From the NCBI GenBank assembly GCA_018873245.2, contig JAEMBT020000004.1, positions 12,098,418-12,162,417 on the forward strand: a DNA stretch of 64,000 bases. The letters are read 5' to 3'. A model generated the notes under the pieces. It made no database searches and was not told where the DNA came from. It saw nothing but the letters and a program-made list of their open reading frames with translations. The position numbers and the translations under genes were made by a program. This DNA comes from Archegozetes longisetosus (taxonomy: Eukaryota; Arthropoda; Arachnida; Sarcoptiformes; Trhypochthoniidae). Shown in pieces: positions 24,234 through 34,755 of this stretch. Every line of letters begins with the position of its first letter. Within the stretch, counting starts at the first letter, position 1.

Positions 24234-25247
24234 TATTTATTTTAGTCTTTAGGCCAAAAAATTTAAATCATAAGAAAAACACTCAAATAAATGAGATTTC
24301 GATAAATTAGCAGAAACTAATATATATTTGTCATAGCTTTCGATAAATTAATAATCAGATATTTTGGTGAAATTATCACAAATGATTGCACAATATGTTT
24401 ATCATTGAACACTGTATTCGCAGTTTAAAAGTTACTGTGTTAAGTAATCATTTCATAACGACATCTGTTATTTTGCAAGAGCTGCAACACATTTGAAGCG
24501 CAAACAATCAAACAAATCTAACGTAACCTTGCTTACAAAAGTTAATCATTACATAAAAATCATAACAACCTATTTAATATTAGAGTTATTAAGACTCATT
24601 TTCAAAATATGCCGTAGTAGATGCAACACCTATAGACTATTATAACAATTTGTTTTTTTCTGCTCAGTATTCGCAAACTTTTACTCTTCAATTAGTAACG
24701 AAGCAAAAGTTTGTGAACACTCAACTAAACTTTTAGAAGTTGCAAAGCCACAAATCTGTGGTGGAGTACCAATCATATTTAACATGATTAAATTCATGCT
24801 CTTCCGATTAAAACCTATTGTTTCGTAGTTTTAAATTTGAATTACGAGGTACTTTACTTCATAGGAACTAACAAACAGAGAAATTTCATATTGATGAATA
24901 GAACTTTCTGTAGCAAGTTAACCACAGATTTGGGTTGGGAGGGCTGCGCACCCGAGGTCTCCCAGTATTTTACTTGATAGTCAATTTTATGGCTTAGCTA
25001 ATGAATTTAGCTTAATTTTAATACTAATAGACTTATTACTGATTTTAATTAACTTGAACACAATGAAGAATCTATCTTGAAATATATAGATTTTTATTGA
25101 AAATAAAACATGAATTTTAAAATAGCTAACTGATTTAATTGATTAATCATGACCTATAATTCATTAGTGATCAAACTTTTTAATAATAAATAAATTGATG
25201 CTCTAAATTTAAAGCATAATTCATAACTAGGAGTTAAATTCAACGAA
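24234..25247. other. Intergenic region between BCKDHA and the kinase-etherase gene
   Basis: About 1 kb with no supportable gene. Two 12-13 nt segments, CAAATCTGTGGTG near 24752 and ACCACAGATTTGG near 24920, are inverted copies of one another about 150 nt apart. Their meaning is unknown. Confidence 0.5.
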
Positions 25248-27533
25248 TCAGATAATAGTTTCTGAATTCAAGATTTCAGTTTTTAGTTGAGAAACAGTTT
25301 TCTTAATGTCATAATTATTTTTTTCTAATACGTGTTGTGCCGTACTTCTGGATAACTTTTCATCGTTGACAAGAAGTAATGTTATTCTGAGTGCTCTGTC
25401 TCTCAATTTTGCATTTGCGGGCATGAGATCAACCATTAAATTTTCTAGGCACTTTCCATACTGAACCATTGATAAAGTTGTTAACATATTAAGAATACAT
25501 TTGGTGGCAGTACCCGACTTGAGTCGCGTGCTTCCAGTCAAAACTTCAGGGCCAGTGTCAACTGTTATCATTAAGTCGAGATCAATCTTTGATTGTAGAT
25601 TAGGATTAAAAGCTAAAAGACAAGTGAATGCTTTTCTTTTGTGAGCGGCATACAACGATCCCCAAACAAATGGTGTGCGACCACAGGCAGCAATTCCTTA
25701 AAAAAGTACAGCATTGCAAAAACTTAGAACCAAAGCCTCGTTTAGTAATACTGAATCGAGTAACACACACTAACCGATTAATACGTCGTTCTCATTGACA
25801 TCCTTGTCTTCGATTGCATTAATTCCATCAATTATTGAATCTTCTGCGCCTTCTATTGACGATTGAATAGCTTTAGTTCCGCCAGCAATAATTCCTTCAA
25901 ATTAAAAAAGTGTTGAAACAATATTAGAATTGAAAATTTGATGCTGTTGACTTAAGCAAAATTAGTCTACAGCTAGATCTAATTTCTAGGTGATTGCATA
26001 CCCTGAACCCAATGTGGAGGTGTTTTAAAGGTTGGTGGACATTCACTGGCATCGAGTATCCCGAGTCTACCACTAGTTCCAGCGCCCACATAAAAAAGTC
26101 TGCCACCATTCTTGAACGCATAAGTTATTCGTTTAATTAATATTTCAATGGAGTCTATATGTTTTCTAATCTCTTTGAAGTTGTTGGATTCTTCGCTAAT
26201 CATTAATTCAATGGCTTCTTTAATAGGCATGGTGTCTAAATTCATAGACCGTGGATTTCTTACTTCAGTAGTTGGAAGCGACGTTGAAATCGGAAGAACC
26301 ACTTGAGCTAATTGTTCGTTTGTCATATTATTAACTGCTGATCCATTTTCTATAACATCATTTGTGATCTGATCATTTGTTATCATTTTGAGTGCTCCTA
26401 AAACTGTATCCTTTAGTGTAACAAGAGCTGCATTTAAGGATTTCTCGCGAAGCTTTTGTGCGACTCCTTCAGAAAATGTTTCACTTTTACTTAATAAACT
26501 ACCAGTTAATCCAATTTGAATCGCGTTATCTTCTATGTTTTTGCCATTTCTTAACTTATTGACTAAACAAATTGTATCTTCAACAAGATCTTCAATAGCA
26601 GTCTGAACAACTTTTTTTGCGATTGCATTTCCAGTGACTGATAGCTTTATTATTAATTGTGCCAAATCTGCAATCTCTGATTTACTCGCGACAAGACTCC
26701 AACTAACCAATTCATAGATTGACAACAAATTCAAATGTTTTAAAATTAAGTTTAGAAGCACTGATCTGTCTTCATGTGTTTCTTTTTTAGTCGAATGATT
26801 GTATTCGTAATCTCTTAATGCTTCTCTCAATGCCATATGAGATATGGCATATCCTGAACCCCTATCACCTACATTAGCAGAGTTATACCGTGATAAAATT
26901 ACATTTCAAATATTTATCTCAAAAAATCTAACCGAGAATATGTCCATATCCCCCTATTTTCTCATCTATTTCTCCATTATTACCATAACAACACGAACCG
27001 GTGCCCGAAATCACAATGCATTTGATGGTATACTTGGTGTCGTCAATACACGCTAACGCTGTCTCTAAATCGTTTCCAACCCATAGATGTTCCAAATTAG
27101 TCCAAACTTTATTAACAACTCTACGCAATGCCTTCAAATATGAATTTTAAAAAATAGTTTCAATGCTATGAGATCAATACATGAGCTATCCTAACAAATA
27201 AGAACATAGAGTATAACTTTAAGAACTAGTGAAAAAATGTTGAAATAAGCTATCAACATTAACTTATGTCACAGTAAGAAACCATCATTATCTCAAAGTT
27301 AATACCTTTTTGTCTTGTTCAGCGATAATTCCGGGCATACCGATGGCCAATCGGCTGATCTCATGCTTACAAGTTGTCTTAATGTCATTGAGAAACGATT
27401 CCAATTGGTTTGGTTTTAATAACTTGAAGTTCGCAGGACCGAAATGAAAGCGCTTCACATTTTTGCGGTCATCAATATTCGGTAGATAAATAACAACCGT
27501 ATTGGTTGCACCACTTTCTATCGCTAGTGACAT
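25248..27533 (-). CDS. Fused BadF-type sugar kinase and MurQ-type MurNAc-6-phosphate etherase
   Basis: Five exons, 27533-27306, 27131-26933, 26868-26002, 25894-25775 and 25696-25248, join in phase to 620 aa. Residues 1 to about 330 are an ASKHA/BadF-type kinase like NAGK and bacterial MurK: phosphate loop AIESGATNT (4-12), GPANF, VGND (94-97, Asp97 at the place of the NAGK catalytic base), ISGTGS (117-122) and GGYGHILGDRGSGY (136-149). Residues 342-620 match MurQ: TTEVRNPRSMNLD, SIS motif VGAGTSGRLGILDASECPPT, GIIAGG, IEGAED, GIAACGRTPFVWG, TGPEVLTGSTRLKSGTA and a small C-terminal helical tail. In bacteria MurK phosphorylates MurNAc (and GlcNAc), and MurQ cleaves the lactyl ether to give GlcNAc-6-P plus D-lactate. 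Glu418 and Glu449 are 31 apart, like the proposed catalytic pair of E. coli MurQ. Vertebrate GCKR is a MurQ descendant without a kinase half. No signal peptide is seen, so it is probably cytosolic. Confidence 0.93.
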
Positions 27534-28778
27534 ATGAATTAGAGATTTGTATACTTAATAAAAGTGAATTAATGAACAAATTGACTAGATTTAGATGTGG
27601 CATCAAAAATAAAGCGCACTTCTCTAAATAATGGCAATCGCAAAGCTGCTAGATCACTCAATAGCTATGGAATTTTTTTAATCAACATTTGGTTTCCAAT
27701 AGCAGAACACAAGGCTATCACAAACATTGATTCGCTGATTAGAGGTTCATTTCATTTTATAGCACTAGTTATCGGAACGCATTCAAAATAAAAGTCTAAT
27801 TTTATGAAGTTCAATCAAGGGTTGCAAATGCCAGATGGATTCAGGTCACAATTGGCGCTACAATCACAACAGTAAAATCAAAGTGACCTATTTTCACATT
27901 TTTTTACTTATTTCACGACAAATACAACGAGAAGCAAACTCTTACTTTTGAATAATCTCTCATTTAAATACAGTCGAGGGAACGGTTGCATTCGTTTATT
28001 TAGGAATGATTGATAATACATTATACGGTAACTGACGACAACTATTCTAAAAATTATTAATGATTTTATTGGAAAAATGTTGATGACTCACCGAAAATTG
28101 CTGTCAATAAATTTGAGCAATCGCTCGTCCACTCATTTTTAAAAATCTTAACAAAGCGCAGTCTTTCATATAATAAGAATAATTGAGTTAAACATTAAAA
28201 AGTGCCTGGCTTAAGGATTTAATCGAGCAGGATCGAGCCAGAGGTCGAGGGGATTATGAAAAAATCCAGCATAAAGTTTAATCAGTACAAATTGGTGCCA
28301 CTGATAAGCAGCTGAGATAATGCTTTGTTAAAAGATAAAATATCTTCTTCGCAGTCTTCGATCGTTGTTGAATAAAAAATGACTGCTGCTCTATTCAATC
28401 TAAACTACTTCTACATCGAAACAATAAAATTAAAATATGAATTTTAAGCAACTTCTTGGTATTTGAAATTTTGAGACATCGTCAAAATGTCAAAACATTT
28501 CGTGGAATTATTGCCTCAAAAGTAATTATTTGCACGAAAAGTAAAAAGGCAGCAAATTAGAAATGAATAGCTTTTGCGAAGGCATCAAGTTATCGATAAA
28601 TGCTCGCAATTTTAATGCATTAGCTCATTTGAAGGTAAAATAGAAATAATAAATTAGTATTGTTATGATATTTTTATGCAAAAAGTTGTCATGACTACTA
28701 TATTAGTATGGGAGCTAAATCTTTCTCCTCCAACTTCTTTCATTACCATTACTGATCGAATAAATAGACATTATTAGT
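27534..28778. other. Divergent intergenic region
   Basis: About 1.2 kb between the kinase-etherase gene (-) and the TMEM145-like gene (+), presumably holding both promoters. A 64-codon open stretch at 27597-27791 (+) shows no motif. No clear TATA box was fixed for either side. Confidence 0.5.
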
Positions 28779-31700
28779 ATGTATTTGATAAAAACATGTT
28801 TTATTACTGTTTTATTAGTTGCATCTGATTATTCAAGTTACATATCAGCCAAAGTAATTGAGGGCGAATTAGTTACAAAAGAGGTAATAAATTAAAAGTT
28901 TACTTTTTAGTGCTTTATTTTAATTATAGCAATAGCCGCATTCAATGTAGTACCAGATTTACCACAATTTCATAATTTATTTCTGTTTTATCAAAGAACT
29001 GGGTGTTCCTCACGAGGTTTTGCTTCTTATCGAAGGACGGAGTATTTGAATATGACGTCTCTTATCCACAAGTATGCCATAAGTTATTGATATGTTGTAA
29101 TGAGATAAGATTAAGCAAACAGAATAATACGCTTCAATCAAATATAAATTGATTCAAATGAATTCAATCTAAATTTGTCGATTCATAAACTTTTTAATTC
29201 TATCTTTAGAGCTATGCACCACAAAATCTATTACTTTACTTTGATTCTCAAAGTCAATGGCCTTCAGTTTACAAGACACCAAAAGTAAAAATTTAAAAGT
29301 TTCAATAAAAATATGATACTTTAAGATAAATTGCATCAACTCGTACAGTGTGTTATGCATATTTAACTGATTGTATTTCTCATTTAATGAACATTCAGAC
29401 ATGTGAAGAGAAGCACGCCGTTTTAAACAACGATAACAATCAAGTAATTAATTTGACTTCATTCAAACAAGATTTCAAAGCAACTCAAGCTTCAGGATGT
29501 AAAGAGTATAAAGAAGAATACGATAATAATAATTTATGGTACAGATGCACGCATTACAGAAGGTTTCACTCTTATCGAGAGCGCTGGTGGTTCATTGCCT
29601 TAGATAATTGTCAATCAACTAAGGTTTAACTGTCAAATTTCAATTAACTAAATGAGTTGAGAAGTATCCTAGTAGTCGAATAATTTGCATATTGTTCACT
29701 TCATTTAACTATTTGATTTTGTGTTGCATTATTTGCTCAGATAAAGTTCAAAGTTCATTTAAAGCATTAATACTCAACTATTGTAAATTTCACTTTCATA
29801 CAAGCGTTTTAATGCGAATGTTTTGCTATTATCCTTTAGGGTTTGCGTCTTAAATACAAGATTACAATGATTAATAGCGTCGACAACGCGTGGCTTATGC
29901 ATTTCTCGGCTGATGAGTTTTGTAAGTTTGACGCAATTGTGTAAAACCACAATATTTTGATACAAACTTTTCTTTGGAACTGCACTCCGATCTCATCAAT
30001 TTGATGCCTTAACAATAACTTAACGCCAACAACTTTATCATTTGCCTCTTTTTGCATAATTTTATGAAAATTTGTATTTTTCAAACTTATTTTGTTCTTT
30101 AGACATACTCCACACGGATGTCATATTCTGCTCTTTATATTTTCTTCTATTTCTTGCGTCGTGTTTCGAAGCATGTAAGGAATCGTATGTCTTATATATC
30201 TTCAAATATGAAATCAATTACTATAAGCGATGCAAAAGATGCAAAAAATGCAAATATATCACTGAAAGATACCCTTGTTGACTTAATTTAAATTGTAGTT
30301 TAATATATTCCAACAGATGCCTTATATTCACGTCATTTATTTCATGTGACTTATAAAATGTATTTGGTATCTCTTCTATCAGGTTAGTTAAACATTACTG
30401 CTTTATATGCATTGATTTTGTTGCTACTCAAAGCAAACACTTAATTTGTCTTTATTTGTGAAACATTTTTTCAGTCAAATTTACTGAAATGTTTTGTTTT
30501 GTTGTTTTGTGCCTAATGCTAGAATGTATTGGCATTACCCTATTATGCATTTACTATGGATTATATGCTCAATTCGGATATGGCTATAGTGCTCTCAAAC
30601 TATTTGGCAAGTATTTTAAATACAAATTACTTTCGTTGTCGATATGCAATATCAATCATTCTGGATAATCTATTTGTTCAAGTGAATAGGCAGAGCTCGG
30701 CTCATTCAACAAAATCTAAGACGATTGATCAAATGATTGATCATAGTGAAACATACAACAGATCATAATTTTCACATTCTAGTTTGACTCATTGCAAATA
30801 CTGCTTAACTAAAGTTGATCCATTTTGTTTATTCTTAGGGCGAATAATGGAAGCAATAAGTACTCTGACATTTCTTCTGTTACTCATCTTATTAGCGAAA
30901 GGTTTTACGGTCACTCGCGCTAGACTAAAATCGAGCACTTCGGCAAAAATTGGTATCTTTATGACACTTTATACAGTCACTTATGCAGTACTTTTCTTCC
31001 ACGAGCAACAAGTAATTGAAGAGTTCAATACCTAAGAAATTGTTTTGAAAATTTAGATTTATTTGAAAAATGTTTTAATAATCGTCTGATTTGCAAATGT
31101 TTAGTATTTCGATCCGGGAGAAGTGCTCTACGTATACGAAAGCCCATTTGGTTATGGTTTGATAGGGTTGCGTCTAATAGGTTGGGGATGGTTCGTGTAC
31201 GCCATTGTATTCACTTTAATACATTATCCACAAAAATCTTCATTCTTCACGCGATTATTTCTAATGTATAGCGTCTGGTAAGACTTTATTCTTAGAGTTA
31301 GTTGAAGTGTTACTTTTAATAGAAGTGTCTGCAATGTATGTCTAGTGAAGTGAACTGAGATTTTTTTGTTTTTGTGTCGGTTCCTGTTTGTGAGCATAGA
31401 GTTAAGAGTAGAGTTGCTCTCATGTACACCATCTAATATCTGCATTATGTTCGTTGCATAAGGCCAACTGGTTTTGCAAGTGTTCTTTTATTTTTGTTTC
31501 ACATTTTTTCGTTTGGCTTTTCCTCTCTTTAGATTTGTTTTCGAGTTGTTGCTGTGCACTAAAAATCATAAAAACAAAAAACAAAAAACAAAAATAAGAA
31601 AAATTTAAAAGCTAAGAGAGAGCTCGCCTCATGACGTATTATTAGTTACTACATAAGCTCATGAACATTCAGTTATTTCGTATGAATTTTGATTTTTTTC

Positions 31701-32459
31701 CTACATCTAATTTGCTAAGATACTTTATTTGGCCTATAGGTTCATATCAGCTCCGGTTGTCATACTTATATCTACATTTGTTGTGCCCAAATGGATGAGA
31801 GAAAAAATAATAAACGCGGTCGAACTTTTGATTGCTATTGAGTCGCATTTTATTTTCTTTGTAAGTTTTTTTTAACCATTAACATTAAACGAGAGTATAT
31901 ATTATTAAACTCACAATTTTAGAAGGAAAATCTTAGAACAAAACAGTCTAAATTGAACAAAATAAGACTTAAACTTTTGTGAACAAAAATTGTTAAATCT
32001 CTCATTAAGTTTTGGAACAAATCTATTTTATTTGACAAGTTTCCACAACTTTTCAAGTTCTTTACTTTGAAGACTATTTTTCTATAACTTATTGCAGATA
32101 TTAACACGACCCTCAGCTGCCAATAGAAACTTTCCATTTCACGTAAGTTATAATGTCACTTTTCAAAAACTTAATCGATATTTCAAAGTTCGAAACGTGA
32201 CAAATGATCGTTTGGATTCGTCAAAATTACTTTTCAGGTACGAACCACTCAGATAGCAGTGATGGCCAAATCTGGTCAAACGGGTGACGGAACTCTTGAA
32301 CATTTCAATAGTTATAAATACGCTCCGTCCCGACCACAAACACAACAGTCTCATACTATATTTGCTGTCAGTAACGGAATTAGTGAAAACTTGTCTCAAT
32401 ACTCTAATGGCTATACAGCGAAGAATAGTAGTAATGGTTTACCAGTAGCCGATTGTTAG
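28779..32459 (+). CDS. TMEM145: TMEM145/GPR180-family seven-transmembrane protein, 13 exons
   Basis: Exons 28779-28883, 28997-29071, 29210-29284, 29399-29623, 29840-29921, 30103-30174, 30317-30382, 30523-30606, 30839-31011, 31105-31277, 31740-31860, 32098-32142 and 32238-32459 join in phase to 505 aa (human TMEM145 493). A signal peptide (residues 1-18) leads to an extracellular domain with NWVFLTRFCFLSKDGVFEYD, QNLLLYFDSQSQWPSVYK, NNQVINLTSF and RERWWFIALDNCQSTK. HFSADEFYILHTDVIF opens the seven-helix domain, followed by SRHLFHVTYKMYLVSLL, FLLLLILLAKGFTVTRARL, FDPGEVLYVYESPFGYGLIG, VPKWMREKIINAVELLIA and the tail RPSAANRNFPFHVRTTQI. The last 60 residues are polar and less conserved. The family has a GOLD-like ectodomain and a GPCR-like membrane domain; its ligand is not established. 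Intron 8 uses a GC donor (gcaagt, 30607). Family is sure; TMEM145 rather than GPR180 is likely from length and tail. Confidence 0.95.
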
Positions 32460-34728
32460 GGCAGCCTAGTCTAATACACAGAAAAGTGAACACTTCAATC
32501 TTTTTCAATTGCGAAGTTGCATAGACTTAGAGATCGAACTCGTTTCTACTCAATTATCTCATGTCATCCCTTACGTTAATATACACTTTGACGCAAGTTA
32601 TTTGATTGAAAATTTTATTAAAATTTAGCGTCAAATCGACAGCTTTCCAGAGCTGAACGTCAATTTGAACAAAAATTGTAAGACTAGTTTGACGTGTCAT
32701 AAAAAGTAGCTCTTCAAACAACACCTCCACGGAAAATATTTGAAAGTCGAGACCTTCATTACAATTTCATGTAATCATATTTGAAAAATGTTCAGCAATT
32801 TTATAAATAGCACTAACTATTGTGTTTTTTATAAGTGATTCAATTATATATGATATTTCTTACTCGAATAGACAGCGCATAACTAAACAGATAGTTATTG
32901 CATTGCATATTCGAATTAGTAATGACAATCTCACGCGCTATCATGCAAAAATTAAAGGACGAGTCACAGCAATACTTCTATTGAAAAATGTCAATTTACA
33001 CTAATAGGTAGAAACCAATTTACTCAAAAGCGAGACTGCGTCTAAGAGGCTAACTGCTTTTTCTATTTCATTTATCACTCTATTGTTTTAATTATAATGC
33101 AGCCTTTATTATTGTAAATGATGTAAATACTTTTGTTAATTGTTTTCATTCATTTATAAGTTTGAATAAAGTATATATTTTGCAATTAAATTCAGTGCAC
33201 GATTCATCAAAAGATAGCATAAAATTAAGAAAATTTAAATCGTGAGGTTTGGCTAGATCAAAAATTGACGTGTTTGTTGTCTACTTTGTAATTTAAGGTT
33301 ACAAATAATGAGTATCTTTAAGCTTCGATAGTCAACAATTCGCAGTAAGTAATCATCAAATTGCAGTCACGTTAAGTTGAAGCTCACAAATATTTGTACA
33401 AATAATTGGACTCTTTCGAAATCTATCACTACTCAATAGAAGCGTATCTCAACTATTGAACACAAACTATTTGAGTGAGTCAAAATCAATTTAATCATAG
33501 TTTCTCGTTATTATATCGAGTGGAATCAAATTAAATGGGTTGCGATCAATTTTCACTTTTCATAATTATTTACTACTTTTCCTTTAATATTTATGAATGA
33601 ATCTTTTCGAAAAAAGTATGAAAATTATAATCTTTCAGTATTGTTTGAAAATTGGTCCTATTTTATGATTGACATTGGAATTGATATGTTCACAAATGCA
33701 AAATCATTTTGATGAGGCAGTCCAATTGCTTGCCAGTTGAGCCAAGGAGTAACGAAATAACTAAATAAAACTGACACCAACGCTATTATATCTCATTTTT
33801 AGTAAGATAAGCCTTCAAATGACCACAAATATTAATACTTCTGAAAATTTCTAAACAATTATCTGTTCTCCAAGACTAAAATTTGATGATATACTACAGT
33901 ACTGTGTGAGCATAACCACAATAACTCACTCTGTCGTTTCAACCCATCGCTGAATAAAAATTTAAAAAAACAAAAGAAAATTCAATTTTTGTTGACACTT
34001 GAAAAGTTTGTGTCAGAACTTGAGAACAATTTCGTTAGAAAATCGTATTGCGGTAATCAAAACGAATTGAAATAAATGCAAATCAATTTTAAAGTACACG
34101 TCAATATATGCTATAATATATTGGAGTCCACATCTTTTATTACCAGCTCAATAATTAAAGAAACCAATTATAAGTTTATTTGATGCGTCCAACGCTCATA
34201 TTCAAACTGAACTCGTTATAGATAATATATTTGAGACTCTTAATAATTACCAGACAGGATTCATAGGAAAATATTCTTTAGAAATGATTTTCAACTATAA
34301 ATTGGCGAAACTGATTCCTAAATTAAACATCTAATTGTTTGATCAAAGCTAAAACCATTTGCTAAATGATCTTTTGATTCGGCTTTCAATCCATAATCGA
34401 AAAAAAACAGTTATCCAAATCACGAAGTGCTTAGAAGAGCAATGAATGCCTTCAGAATATGGTTATAAAGGCTGACATTGACATTGACTTCGAAATAGCT
34501 CTTCATTGAATTCTTTGAGAACATAATGAAACTCTCTCTGGAGAGACCTTTTCATAATAATACTGAGTGCTGGCATTCAAAAGGCAGAGCAGAAAAGGAG
34601 AAAAGAAGTTTCGTAACCCTTTTTAATGGGTGAGACGTGCTCCAGACATAGTTTGAGAGTCTATTTTGATAGTTGATCTGAGATTCTTTACCTTTGAGTC
34701 TGTTCACTTTCTCACGTTTGAAGCATGA

Positions 34729-34755
34729 ACACTGTGAACACTGTGAACACTGTGT
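34729..34755. repeat. Short tandem repeat, 9-bp unit
   Basis: Three copies of GAACACTGT in a row, followed by a TGTGTGTTC tail. Confidence 0.8.

Noticed and set aside
25248-27533. Bacterial contamination as the source of the MurQ-like gene
   Set aside because: The gene has four spliceosomal introns, matches the base composition of its neighbours, and sits between animal genes BCKDHA and TMEM145-like on the same sequence.
29774-30084. Minus-strand open frames across TMEM145-like exon 5
   Set aside because: Antisense shadows; the plus strand has conserved family sequence with splice sites.
34556-34575. TAATACTG, the miR-8/200 seed
   Set aside because: The bases after the seed do not match miR-8 and no hairpin partner was seen.
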